From NCBI RefSeq assembly GCF_000024205.1, contig NC_013216.1:2232001-2296000 (forward strand): a stretch of 64,000 nucleotides of DNA. The letters are read 5' to 3'. This document shows positions 35,717 to 43,993 of this stretch, in pieces (positions within the stretch are counted from its first letter, which is position 1; every line of letters begins with the position of its first letter). A program made the position numbers and the translations under genes. The notes under the pieces are model-generated. The model was not told the DNA's origin, did not search any database, and saw only the letters and a program-made list of their open reading frames with translations. Source of the DNA: Desulfofarcimen acetoxidans DSM 771. Its GTDB lineage: Bacteria > Bacillota > Desulfotomaculia > Desulfotomaculales > Desulfofarciminaceae.

Positions 35717-36346
35717 ATGCACTTTCCGTCTTTGCTGGAAATAGCGTTAATGCTTCCGGCCATAGTACTGGGCTTTACTTTCCACGAATTGGCTCACGGC
35801 TGGATGGCTTACAGGCTGGGTGATAATACGGCGCTAAATGCAGGCAGGCTAACGGTTAATCCTTTGGCCCACGTTGATCCTATAGGGCTTTTACTGCTTT
35901 TTATAGCAGGATTTGGTTGGGCTAAACCGGTACCTGTCAATCCCTATAATCTCCATGTGGATGCAGGTAAAGGGATGATGTTGATTTCTCTGGCCGGGCC
36001 TGCCGCTAACATGATAATTGCCGTGATCGCGGCTGTCCTGTTGGGGGTAATTCACTGGCAGAATCCCTATATGACCGCTATCTTAGAAATTATGATCAGA
36101 ATCAACGTTGTGCTGGCTATATTTAATCTACTGCCCATCCCGCCTTTAGACGGGTCAAAAATTTTAGCCGGCATTATACCCTATAAACAGCAATGGCTGC
36201 ATAATTTAGAAACTTACGGTATGATAATATTAATGGTATTAGTATTTTTTACTAATATCATAGGAAATATATTAAATTTTATAATAACCCCGATTGTAAA
36301 CTTTTTAATTGTTAATATTTCCAGTAAACTGGCTGCTATTTTTTAG
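35717..36346 (+). CDS. Site-2-type M50 intramembrane metalloprotease, compact form
   Basis: A 209-residue membrane protease of the small M50 family (no PDZ domain). The zinc motif HELAH is in TFHELAHGW (about residues 23-28) and the third ligand is in NLLPIPPLDGSKIL. The AGPAANM loop is also conserved. Five or six membrane helices are expected. Targets are unknown. ATG follows AAGGGGG one base after the preceding stop. Homologues commonly lie near trpS and scpAB in Clostridia, as here with trpS. Confidence 0.92.
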   Translation: MHFPSLLEIALMLPAIVLGFTFHELAHGWMAYRLGDNTALNAGRLTVNPLAHVDPIGLLLLFIAGFGWAKPVPVNPYNLHVDAGKGMMLISLAGPAANMIIAVIAAVLLGVIHWQNPYMTAILEIMIRINVVLAIFNLLPIPPLDGSKILAGIIPYKQQWLHNLETYGMIILMVLVFFTNIIGNILNFIITPIVNFLIVNISSKLAAIF

Positions 36347-36375
36347 CCTACTATTTAATAAAAGGAGACATTATA

Positions 36376-37353
36376 ATGCGTGTACTTTCAGGAATTCAAC
36401 CCTCAGGTTCTCTGCATTTGGGCAACTATTTCGGTATGATGAAAAGAATGATTGATTATCAGGAGAATCATGAACTATTTTGTTTTTTAGTAAATTACCA
36501 TGCTCTGACAACTGTTTTTGACAGTGAGCTTTTACGCCGGCAGACCTTTGAGGCTGTCTGCGATTTTCTTGCCCTAGGCCTTGATCCTGAAAAATCCGTC
36601 TTTTGGGTGCAATCTGATGTACCCGAGGTTACCGAATTGACCTGGATTTTATCAAACGTAACAGGTATGGGATTATTGGAGCGGTGCCATGCCTTTAAAG
36701 ATAAAACTGCCAAAGGTATACCAGCCAATCACGGATTATTTGCCTATCCCGTGCTGATGGCTGCTGATATTCTGCTTTTTGGCGGTGAAAAGGTTCCGGT
36801 TGGCAAGGATCAAAAACAGCATTTAGAAGTAGCTAAAGACATTGCTCTTCGGTTTAATAATGCCTATGGAGAAACTTTTGTTGTACCGGAACCTGATATT
36901 GAGGAAGATTTTGCTGTAGTTCCGGGGACAGATGGTCAAAAAATGTCAAAATCTTACGGAAACAATATTGAAATATTTGCAGATGAAAAAACACTTAAAA
37001 AGAAGATTATGGGGATTATGACCGATTCCACTCCGGTTGATCAGCCCAAACCTGTTGAGGGTAATATACTTTTTGATCTTTACAGCTTATTTTTAGATGA
37101 TAAAGACAAAGAGAAGCTGAAAGAAAGATTCATAACTCCCGGTCTTAAATACGGTGATTTAAAGAAAGAAATACTGGCTGTAATCTGGGAATACTTTGCT
37201 CCCTACAGGCAGGAACGGGAAAAAATTGTCAGGGATAAGGCATATGTATTGAAAACTATGCAAAAAGGTGCAAACAAAGCCAGGCAAGCGGCAGCTGTGT
37301 ATTTAGAAAAAGCTAAACACAATGTGGGATTGGATTATCGTAGTCTTCTCTAG
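36376..37353 (+). CDS. trpS: Tryptophanyl-tRNA synthetase
   Basis: A 325-residue class I synthetase charging tRNA-Trp. The HIGH-type motif is PSGSLHLGN (Ser-Leu-His-Leu-Gly) and the KMSKS loop is intact in DGQKMSKSYGN. Other family features include GEKVPVGKDQKQHLE. ATG follows AAAGGAG. The 29-base spacer from the M50 gene has no T-box, so it is probably read through from the upstream promoter. A terminator follows. Confidence 0.96.
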   Translation: MRVLSGIQPSGSLHLGNYFGMMKRMIDYQENHELFCFLVNYHALTTVFDSELLRRQTFEAVCDFLALGLDPEKSVFWVQSDVPEVTELTWILSNVTGMGLLERCHAFKDKTAKGIPANHGLFAYPVLMAADILLFGGEKVPVGKDQKQHLEVAKDIALRFNNAYGETFVVPEPDIEEDFAVVPGTDGQKMSKSYGNNIEIFADEKTLKKKIMGIMTDSTPVDQPKPVEGNILFDLYSLFLDDKDKEKLKERFITPGLKYGDLKKEILAVIWEYFAPYRQEREKIVRDKAYVLKTMQKGANKARQAAAVYLEKAKHNVGLDYRSLL

Positions 37354-37403
37354 AAAAAATCTGAACCGAAATTTAATCACAATTGTTTACAAAAAAATAA
37401 AAG

Positions 37404-37440
37404 AAACCCGTGTCACTGTAATGGTGTTACGGGTTTTTTA
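37404..37440 (+). terminator. Intrinsic terminator after trpS
   Basis: AACCCGT (37405-37411) pairs with ACGGGTT (37429-37435), with inner CAC/GTG pairing, followed by a T-run. Confidence 0.85.
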
Positions 37441-37557
37441 TTGCATAAAATTTATATCCATGTGCATTTATTTTCCTTTGCAGGGTTAAAATATACTTAA
37501 TAAAAACGTATATTTTGATGCAAAAATAAGACATCATCAAGGGAGGATAACTTTACA

Positions 37558-38424
37558 TTGAGCAAAAATAAGGTGATTTATATTCTATGCTTGGTTATTG
37601 CGATAACTCTAAGCGGTTGCAAAACAACTCAAAAGCCATTAGACACAGATCCACCGTCTTCACCTAAAACACTGGTGCCCGAGGTATCTACTGTTGCTTT
37701 CGATAGTATTGACATAAGGAATACTCCCACTCCGGTGCAGGATGTAGCGAAAGATATGTCCGGCAAGGAAATGGCGGTTTGGCTTAAAGTAAATAATACT
37801 GCTTACGTTCTGGTTAACCAAAGTAAAAACACATCAGCCAATCGGGTGGAAATATCCGAAATTCTACGCAAAATACCCATAGAAAATTACATTTGGTATC
37901 AGGTAACATTAAATTATAAGTCTGCCAACGGTCAAGAAACTGCTTTTATCAATGAGCCTCTGGCAGCCAAATTTACTCTTCCGGCTGATTATACGATCAG
38001 CGGAGTAGGTTTTGATTTTGAAAAAATAAAGAATATACAGACTAAACCAAGAGCACAGGAACCTTTATCACCTCATACCAGTGAGGAAAACCGGAATACT
38101 GTCTCAGGACCGGTGACGTTGGAAATCAGTAACCCGTTGCCTGACGCGGAGGTTACCGCCCCTTTTAGAATAACCGGCAGGCTAAAAAACGTAACCACCC
38201 AGAACAAAGAACAACTCATTGTCAGGTTGCGTGATGATGCCGGAAAGGTAATAGTGGAAAAACCCGTATCCTCTGACCAGTACCGTACCGGCAATAATTT
38301 TGAAGAAACACTTTCTTACCCGGCACTGACAACTCCGGAGAAGGGTAGTGTGGAAGCACTTTTATTTGACCGTGAAACGGGCGCTGAAAAAAATGTAGTA
38401 AAAATACCTGTGACTTTAAAGTGA
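37558..38424 (+). CDS. Lipoprotein with C-terminal Gmad2 (spore-germination Ig-like) domain
   Basis: A 288-residue predicted lipoprotein: signal peptide with lipobox L-S-G-C (Cys about residue 21), a middle domain of unknown type, a Pro/Ser/Thr-rich linker near residue 160 and a C-terminal Gmad2-type immunoglobulin-like domain (VTLEISNPLPDAEVTAPFRI, then RLRDDAGKVI). Gmad2 occurs in GerM-like and other spore-envelope proteins, so a role at the spore surface or septum is inferred. The start is TTG 37558, eleven bases after GGGAGG. The next gene is a DUF2953 membrane protein. Confidence 0.8.
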   Translation: MSKNKVIYILCLVIAITLSGCKTTQKPLDTDPPSSPKTLVPEVSTVAFDSIDIRNTPTPVQDVAKDMSGKEMAVWLKVNNTAYVLVNQSKNTSANRVEISEILRKIPIENYIWYQVTLNYKSANGQETAFINEPLAAKFTLPADYTISGVGFDFEKIKNIQTKPRAQEPLSPHTSEENRNTVSGPVTLEISNPLPDAEVTAPFRITGRLKNVTTQNKEQLIVRLRDDAGKVIVEKPVSSDQYRTGNNFEETLSYPALTTPEKGSVEALLFDRETGAEKNVVKIPVTLK

Positions 38425-38443
38425 CAGAACAAAGAAAGGGAAT

Positions 38444-39142
38444 ATGGTGAAAATACTTGCAATCTTATTTATTTGTTTTATCATTATCTCGGTCTTGATT
38501 TTGATCTTGTTATTTCTACCGCTTAAAATCAGACTGAAATTTTTACGTGAGAAAAATAACGACTTCTTGTCAATTAGAATATCTTTTTTTCACGGCTTGT
38601 TAAAATATAAACTGGACATACCAAAGATAAACTTGCTTTTATTCCAGTCGGCATTGAAACTGGAAGCGGAGACAGTGGGAGATAATTTGGCGGGCAATGA
38701 TGTTCATAAGAAATACTCTTTAGGCTACTTGTATAAAAAATTTTTCAACTGGTATCCGGAAATAAAAGACTATATGGAAGCAGGTAAATATCTGCTAAAA
38801 AAAGTTGTCCCCCGTGACATAAAATGGAGGACGGAATTTGGCTTTTCAGATGCCGCGTTAACGGGAATATCGGCAGGGATTTTATGGGCTGTAAAAAGTT
38901 CACTGCTTTCCGTCTTGTATAGAATTTTTGCTCCAACAACCAGGCTGCCGGAGATCAAAATAATACCAAGATTCAATGAAAAAACCCTGCAAATAAACCT
39001 GGATTGCATATTTGATGTAAAAATTGGTTACATTATGATTACTGCTTTAATAATTCTTAAGATTTATTTTCAGCATTTGTTATATAAGAATGTTTGTTAT
39101 TTAAGGGGGGTATTTGGTGGCAGAACAACAGCACCCAATTGA
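38444..39142 (+). CDS. DUF2953 membrane protein (YtfI-like)
   Basis: A 232-residue protein with an N-terminal membrane helix (residues 4-26), a soluble part with WRTEFGFSDAALTGISAGILWAVKSS, which is the DUF2953 core, and a C-terminal hydrophobic stretch. As in Bacillus (ytfI-ytfJ), it precedes and here overlaps the ytfJ-type gene by 26 bases. YtfI is of unknown function and linked to sporulation by this context. Confidence 0.85.
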   Translation: MVKILAILFICFIIISVLILILLFLPLKIRLKFLREKNNDFLSIRISFFHGLLKYKLDIPKINLLLFQSALKLEAETVGDNLAGNDVHKKYSLGYLYKKFFNWYPEIKDYMEAGKYLLKKVVPRDIKWRTEFGFSDAALTGISAGILWAVKSSLLSVLYRIFAPTTRLPEIKIIPRFNEKTLQINLDCIFDVKIGYIMITALIILKIYFQHLLYKNVCYLRGVFGGRTTAPN

Positions 39143-39569
39143 AGGTTTAATGAAAACTGCCATGGAAAGCATTAAAGAAATGGTAGATGTGAACACTATT
39201 GTCGGCGATCCTGTTGAAACACCCGACGGCAATGTAATTATTCCAATCTCCCGTGTTGCCTGTGGCTTTGCGGCAGGTGGGGGGGAGTTTGAAGCCGGAG
39301 GAAACGGTGAAAATGAACAAAGTATTCCTGGGTTCGGGGGTGGCAGCGGGGCAGGTGTGTCAGTTCAACCGGTTGGTTTTTTGGTCGTAGGACAAGGTCA
39401 AGTGAGACTTTTGCCTGTCGATGGAAACGCTTTATATGACAGGATTATTGATATGGCGCCGCAAATTATTAATCAAATTCAAACTATGCTGGAGCGTCTG
39501 AAAGGAAATAAACAGCAAAACCAACAAACTGTTTCGGCACAACCTCAAAGCATGCCGCCTGTACAATAA
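39117..39569 (+). CDS. ytfJ: Spore protein YtfJ family (GerW)
   Basis: A 150-residue YtfJ/GerW-type protein, found in spores in Bacillus and affecting germination. Recognisable parts: HPIEGLMKTAMESIKEMVDVNTIVGDPVETPDG, the Gly-rich SRVACGFAAGGGEF and GFGGGSGAGVSVQPVGFLVV, and a Gln/Pro-rich tail. GTG 39117, six bases after AAGGGGGG, is preferred over the TTG three bases upstream. The gene overlaps the DUF2953 gene. Confidence 0.93.
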   Translation: MAEQQHPIEGLMKTAMESIKEMVDVNTIVGDPVETPDGNVIIPISRVACGFAAGGGEFEAGGNGENEQSIPGFGGGSGAGVSVQPVGFLVVGQGQVRLLPVDGNALYDRIIDMAPQIINQIQTMLERLKGNKQQNQQTVSAQPQSMPPVQ

Positions 39570-39578
39570 AATTTCAGT

Positions 39579-39617
39579 AAAAAGCAATCTTCGACCTATC
39601 GATTGGTTGCTTTTTTT
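39579..39617 (+). terminator. Intrinsic terminator after ytfJ
   Basis: AAAAAGCAA (39579-39587) pairs with TTGCTTTTT (39607-39615); more T residues follow. The loop is 19 bases and can pair further (ATC/GAT). Confidence 0.75.
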
Positions 39618-39697
39618 ATTTCTCACAATTCACTTTCCTTTTCAACTGTTCTAATTGAGTAACTATCTACATAAAATAAACTGATGGAGGGACAACT

Positions 39698-40291
39698 ATG
39701 GTTAATATTATTTGGTTGGCTATGGTTATATTAGGAATCCTGGTGGCCGGGTACAACGGCAACATTGAAGTGGTTACTAAAGCAGCCTTTGAAGGAGCAC
39801 AAACCGGTGTAAAAACCTCTCTCAATTTAATAGCTATTATTACCTTTTGGCTGGGTATAATGAAACTGGCTGAAGCAGCCGGTTTGGTGCAGGCACTGGC
39901 GTATCTTGTGCGCCCGTTAACCAGATTTTTATTTCCCAGTATACCGCCCGATCACCCGGCTATGGGTGCTATAGTCATGAATTTAAGTGCCAACATTCTT
40001 GGACTGGGCAATGCAGCTACTCCTATGGGGTTGATAGCCATGCAGGAACTGCAAAAATTAAATCAACGCCGGCCGGATTCTGCGTCAGATGCAATGTGCA
40101 CTTTTTTGGCCTTGAATACATCCTGTATCACACTTATCCCGACTACTATCATAGGTATACGTTTATTATATAACTCGGCCAATCCTACCGAGATTGTTGG
40201 AACAACAATTTTTGCTACAGCCTGTGGTATGACACTGGCTATAGCCGTGGATAGGGTTTTGAGGTTTATCTATAATCAGCAAGGGAGATAA
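39698..40291 (+). CDS. spmA: Spore maturation protein A
   Basis: A 197-residue membrane protein of the nucleoside-recognition (Gate) domain family that is needed in Bacillus for dehydration of the spore core. It shows GAQTGVKTSLNLIAIITFWLG and LSANILGLGNAATPMGLIAMQEL. About five membrane helices are expected. ATG follows GGAGGG. spmB lies 51 bases downstream. Confidence 0.93.
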   Translation: MVNIIWLAMVILGILVAGYNGNIEVVTKAAFEGAQTGVKTSLNLIAIITFWLGIMKLAEAAGLVQALAYLVRPLTRFLFPSIPPDHPAMGAIVMNLSANILGLGNAATPMGLIAMQELQKLNQRRPDSASDAMCTFLALNTSCITLIPTTIIGIRLLYNSANPTEIVGTTIFATACGMTLAIAVDRVLRFIYNQQGR

Positions 40292-40342
40292 AAAAAACAG
40301 AAACTTAGCTGAAATAAAGCAGTTGAGTAAAGAGGTGAGAAC

Positions 40343-40873
40343 TTGTATACAATAATATCCGAGCTCTCCCGCTGGGCTATACCGGTAGTGCTGCTGCTGA
40401 TTCCTCTTATAGCCTTTTTACGTGGTGTCAAAGTCTTTGAAACATTCGTTGAGGGGGCTGAGCAGGGTTTTCATACAGCCATAAAAACTATTCCTTTTTT
40501 GGTAGCCATGTTGGTAGCCATAAGTATTTTCAGAGCTTCCGGCGCTATGGAGTTATTAACCGGTTTTTTATCTCCGGTTTTGGATAAGGTGGGAATCCCT
40601 TCAGAAATATTGCCTCATGCCGTGATGAGGCCTCTGTCAGGCGGGGCTGCACTGGGCATAGCTACGGATATTATTAAAAATCACGGACCGGACAGCTTCA
40701 TTGGTCGTCTGGTATCTACTATGCAGGGCAGTAGTGATACTACCTTTTTTGTATTAACACTTTATTTTGGTTCAGTAGGCATTAAAAAATACCGTTATGC
40801 GATAATTTCCGGTTTGGTTGCTGATTTTACTACTTTAGCAGCCTCAATAATTATCTGCAAAATCATGTTTTAA
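40343..40873 (+). CDS. spmB: Spore maturation protein B
   Basis: A 176-residue membrane partner of SpmA with the same Gate-type fold: FVEGAEQGFHTAIKTIPFLVAMLVA, RPLSGGAALGIATD and the MQGSSDTTFFVLTLYFGSVG segment. The start is a TTG at 40343 after AGAGGTGAG. SpmA and SpmB probably act as a complex in the mother cell or forespore membrane during core dehydration. Confidence 0.93.
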   Translation: MYTIISELSRWAIPVVLLLIPLIAFLRGVKVFETFVEGAEQGFHTAIKTIPFLVAMLVAISIFRASGAMELLTGFLSPVLDKVGIPSEILPHAVMRPLSGGAALGIATDIIKNHGPDSFIGRLVSTMQGSSDTTFFVLTLYFGSVGIKKYRYAIISGLVADFTTLAASIIICKIMF

Positions 40874-40915
40874 AACGTCCTGAGTGGAAACAACTTAATG
40901 AGTATTATTTGTCTT

Positions 40916-40957
40916 AAAAAATCGCGTTAACTTATTGTAAAGTTGACACGGTTTTTT
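40916..40957 (+). terminator. Long-stem terminator after spmAB
   Basis: Arms of 18 bases (40916-40933 and 40940-40957) pair fully if three G-U pairs are allowed, with a 6-base loop and a terminal T-run. Confidence 0.85.
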
Positions 40958-41030
40958 GTTTGTCTTGATAGTTTTCATTTTGGGGGCTATATATGGTACA
41001 ATGGCAAAAAAGATTTAAGGGGTTTTACTG

Positions 41031-41825
41031 ATGAATAAGTCTCGGACAGGCAATGTACAAAAGGAAAGACTTCAGAAAGTTATGGCACGGGCAGGCATTG
41101 CTTCCCGTCGCAAGTGTGAGGAGTTAATTGCGGAAGGTGTTGTTAAAGTTAACGGGCGACTGGTTAAGGAACAGGGGATTAAGGTTGATCCGCAAAAGGA
41201 TAGAATAATGGTGCAAGGAAAAATAATTAACCGTTTGGAAGATAAGATATATCTTCTTATGTATAAGCCACGAGGCTATGTGACTACCCTGCACGACCCG
41301 GAAGGAAGAAAGACTATTGTCGATTTACTCAAAAATATAAAGGAACGTGTTTTTCCCGTGGGACGGCTTGATTATGACAGTGAGGGACTTCTCCTGGTAA
41401 CCAATGACGGAGAACTGGCCAATGCGCTGACACACCCCAGACATGAAGTTAAGAAAACTTACCTGGTCACTGTAGCCGGCATACCCTTGCCAAAATCATT
41501 GGAGCAGATGTCGAAAGGTTTGGAATTGGAAGATGGTATGACTGCTCCCACCCAGGTTGCGCTGGTTGAATTATTAGAAGACAGAAGTCTATTGGAAATA
41601 ACCGTGCATGAGGGGAAAAACCGGCTTGTGCGCCGTATGTGTGAGAAAATTGGTCACCCGGTACTCAGACTGAAAAGAATTAAATTAGGCACACTTAGTA
41701 TTAAAGGAGTAAAACCGGGTCAATATCGTTTATTAAATACTAAAGAAATTCGTGAATTAAAAAAGTCAGCAGGTTTGATAGTACAAGCACGAACGACAAA
41801 ATATAAACCCAAGCATATAAATTAG
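41031..41825 (+). CDS. rluB: 23S rRNA pseudouridine synthase, RluB family
   Basis: A 264-residue RsuA/RluB-type enzyme that isomerises a uridine in 23S rRNA helix 93 (position 2605 in E. coli numbering for RluB). The N-terminal S4 domain (RLQKVMARAGIASRRKCEELI) is followed by the catalytic motif GRLDYDSEGLLLVTNDG with its Asp, and HEGKNRLVRRMCEKIGHPV. The C-terminal tail is basic. The ATG follows AAGGGG. It is commonly next to spmAB or scpAB in Firmicutes. Confidence 0.93.
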   Translation: MNKSRTGNVQKERLQKVMARAGIASRRKCEELIAEGVVKVNGRLVKEQGIKVDPQKDRIMVQGKIINRLEDKIYLLMYKPRGYVTTLHDPEGRKTIVDLLKNIKERVFPVGRLDYDSEGLLLVTNDGELANALTHPRHEVKKTYLVTVAGIPLPKSLEQMSKGLELEDGMTAPTQVALVELLEDRSLLEITVHEGKNRLVRRMCEKIGHPVLRLKRIKLGTLSIKGVKPGQYRLLNTKEIRELKKSAGLIVQARTTKYKPKHIN

Positions 41826-41832
41826 CTTTGGA

Positions 41833-41934
41833 ATGCATGGAGCCAGTTTAGATGATGCGCAGGCAGCCTTTGAGAACCAATCAGGAAGTTTCGATATTTG
41901 TACTAATTGCGGAGGAAATGACATTCAGTGGTAA
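41833..41934 (+). CDS. Possible 33-aa mini-protein with a C-x2-C end
   Basis: ATG 41833 opens a 33-codon frame directly after the rluB stop: LDDAQAAFENQSGSFDICTNCGGNDIQW. It ends in a C-x2-C zinc-ribbon half motif and a Trp. I see no good ribosome binding site, so it may be a remnant of a longer zinc-ribbon protein or a coupled mini-gene. The coding look (regular codon pattern, meaningful motif) is the main support. Confidence 0.35.
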   Translation: MHGASLDDAQAAFENQSGSFDICTNCGGNDIQW

Positions 41935-42025
41935 AATAAAGAAGGATTTTTTTGTCTAGAGGAGAATTACAAAAAGATAACTTCGTGCCACGAACATCCC
42001 GCAGTAATATGTAGGGGGAATAAAT

Positions 42026-42487
42026 TTGAACGAATTTCCGGAACCAATTAGCAATACTACAGGTAAGATAATGGCCAAAATACGTTTAGACTTCCGAGGA
42101 GCAGGGAAACCCATAAAATTTTCCTTCAATAAAAAATCAATAGTCCGGCTGGCTGAAGAAAACAGGGAACAGCAGGCAGCTATTTTTAGAAATATTCCAA
42201 TGCAAGGGGTAAATATAGAGGATATTAATATGGGCATTGATACCTATGCTGTATATGATGACATATTAAATACCGAAGTGGCCTATGCGCCTTTAGAGTT
42301 GTTAGTAGCAGCTGATTCACTAAAGGACATTTTCAGATTCATCACTCGGGATGATTTTAGAAAAATCGAAATTATCGATCCTCCAAGACTTATGTTCACA
42401 AGTTATGAAGTTGAGAACTTGCTCTACAAATTTCATGAAGAAATGATCAAATATAAAATAGTGCTGGAAAGAAAGATAAATCGCTAA
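42026..42487 (+). CDS. Hypothetical protein, 153 aa
   Basis: I do not recognise a family. The protein is soluble, mixed alpha/beta, starting MNEFPEPISNTTGKIMAKIRL, with charged helical segments (KKSIVRLAEENREQQAA and the C-terminal KFHEEMIKYKIVLERK). The start is TTG 42026, six bases after AGGGGGA. It lies upstream of the HutP-family gene with a 32-base gap and is likely co-transcribed with it. Confidence 0.7.
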   Translation: MNEFPEPISNTTGKIMAKIRLDFRGAGKPIKFSFNKKSIVRLAEENREQQAAIFRNIPMQGVNIEDINMGIDTYAVYDDILNTEVAYAPLELLVAADSLKDIFRFITRDDFRKIEIIDPPRLMFTSYEVENLLYKFHEEMIKYKIVLERKINR

Positions 42488-42519
42488 ATGGCATGAGAAA
42501 TATAGGGGAGGCTAAATTT

Positions 42520-42951
42520 ATGAATGAGGGGAATATGTTGCATGGCAGTAAGTATGTGGCTCGTGTGGCAATTCAAATGTCTTTAAGTGACAGCAGAGAG
42601 CAAGAAAAAGAATATAAAGCCAAATTTTCGCGACTAGGTATTAAAACTGCAGCGGTTGATTATGGCGGGGAGTTTATCTCCTCAGTTAATAAAATTATTG
42701 AGCGTTCTGTTGTGGCAGCTAAGAGAGAAGGTGTTATCAGAGAGATACACGCTGAGGAAGGAGCTGTTGCCGGCGCAACCAGGGAAGCCTTATCACAGGT
42801 AATGCCTAAAGCTATAGGCCTTAATGTAGGTGGTAAAATTGGTATTGCCCGCTTTGAAGACCATGTAACGGTAGCTTTATTTTTCGGTGTGGGTATGCTT
42901 CATTTGGATGAAGTAGCTATTGGCTTGGGACACAGGGCTGTCTCTTCATGA
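42520..42951 (+). CDS. HutP-family RNA-binding regulator
   Basis: A 143-residue protein of the HutP family. In Bacillus, HutP binds L-histidine and Mg2+ and prevents termination in the hut leader RNA. The family core is clear: EEGAVAGATREALSQV, NVGGKIGIARFEDHVTVALFFGVGMLHLDEVAIGLGHR, with His residues that would match metal and ligand positions. ATG 42520 follows GGGGAGG. There are no histidine-use genes here; the next gene is DAHP synthase. The ligand and RNA target may therefore differ from Bacillus HutP. Confidence 0.88.
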   Translation: MNEGNMLHGSKYVARVAIQMSLSDSREQEKEYKAKFSRLGIKTAAVDYGGEFISSVNKIIERSVVAAKREGVIREIHAEEGAVAGATREALSQVMPKAIGLNVGGKIGIARFEDHVTVALFFGVGMLHLDEVAIGLGHRAVSS

Positions 42952-42997
42952 GATCTGTAAAGTCTGCATTTTCGCATAAGGTAAGGAGGTGCGTGCC

Positions 42998-43819
42998 TTG
43001 CCTCCCTTTAAACTGGTGAGTCGGGAGCATCAAAGGGAAGATACTGTTATTGATCTGGGTAGTTGCACCATAGGCGGCGAGCAGCTCTTAATCATAGCCG
43101 GGCCCTGTGCTGTAGAGAGCAAAGAACAGGTAATGACTACTGCGGAGGGCCTTAAAAATATTGGTGTGCAGGTTATGCGCGGGGGTGCCTATAAACCAAG
43201 GACATCACCATACTCTTTTCATGGCCTTAGAGAAGAAGGTTTAAAGATTCTGGCCGAGGCTGCCCAGATCTATGATTTGATGGTTATAACAGAAGTAGTA
43301 GATGTTCGTGATCTGGATTTAGTAAGTCATTACAGCCATATAATCCAAATTGGCAGCAGAAATATGCAAAATTTCACTCTATTGTCCGAGGTCGGTCTTT
43401 CCAACAAACCTGTTTTACTAAAAAGAGGCTTTGCAGCCACTATTGAAGAATGGCTTTTGGCTGCCGAATATGTTATATCTGCCGGGAACAAACAAGTAAT
43501 TCTTTGTGAAAGAGGCATCCGAACTTTTGAAACCTACACCAGGAATACTCTGGATATCAGCGCTGTTTCGGCCTTGAAAACACTTTCTCACTTACCTGTT
43601 ATAGTGGATCCCAGCCATGCTACAGGCCGTAAAGAGATGGTTCCCTCAGTGTCAAAGGCTTCCATAGCCGCAGGCGCGGACGGTTTGATGATCGAAGTGC
43701 ACCCAAAACCGGAGGAGGCCTTGTGTGACGGTTTTCAGTCACTGAATATTGAAGAAATGTCTTTTTTAAAATTAGAATTAGAAAAGGTTGCTCTCGCGGT
43801 AAATCGTAAAATTCTATAA
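42998..43819 (+). CDS. aroF: 3-deoxy-7-phosphoheptulonate synthase, core-only (type I-beta)
   Basis: Catalyses the first step of the shikimate pathway, joining PEP and erythrose 4-phosphate. About 273 residues of the KDO8P-synthase-like barrel: IIAGPCAVES, GGAYKPRTSPYSFHG, IQIGSRNMQNF, LLKRG, and VDPSHATGRKEMV with metal-binding His. The start fits TTG 42998, seven bases after AAGGAGGT; the overlapping GTG at 42989 is too close. Related clostridial enzymes usually carry an N-terminal ferredoxin-like regulatory domain of about 60-70 residues; this one starts right at the core linker (PPFKLVSRE), so feedback control by that domain is absent. Confidence 0.92.
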   Translation: MPPFKLVSREHQREDTVIDLGSCTIGGEQLLIIAGPCAVESKEQVMTTAEGLKNIGVQVMRGGAYKPRTSPYSFHGLREEGLKILAEAAQIYDLMVITEVVDVRDLDLVSHYSHIIQIGSRNMQNFTLLSEVGLSNKPVLLKRGFAATIEEWLLAAEYVISAGNKQVILCERGIRTFETYTRNTLDISAVSALKTLSHLPVIVDPSHATGRKEMVPSVSKASIAAGADGLMIEVHPKPEEALCDGFQSLNIEEMSFLKLELEKVALAVNRKIL

Positions 43820-43872
43820 TATAGCTAAATTTTGGTGGTAAGTGCATCATATTTAATCTCTGGTATAATAAT

Positions 43873-43910
43873 AAGCCTGGGGTAATCTTTTTATGCTCCG
43901 GGCTTTTTTA
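43873..43910 (+). terminator. Intrinsic terminator after DAHP synthase gene
   Basis: AAGCCTGGGG (43873-43882) pairs with CTCCGGGCTT (43896-43905), followed by TTTTT. Confidence 0.85.
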
Positions 43911-43993
43911 TTGGATTTGGAAAAAGGAAATTTCGTAGAGATGTCGAAACTACTTTAGTATTATTGTTATTGTTCCCGTTAGGAGTGGGCTTT

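Noticed and set aside
36347-36375. T-box before trpS
   Set aside because: Only 28 bases separate trpS from the upstream gene, too short for a T-box leader.
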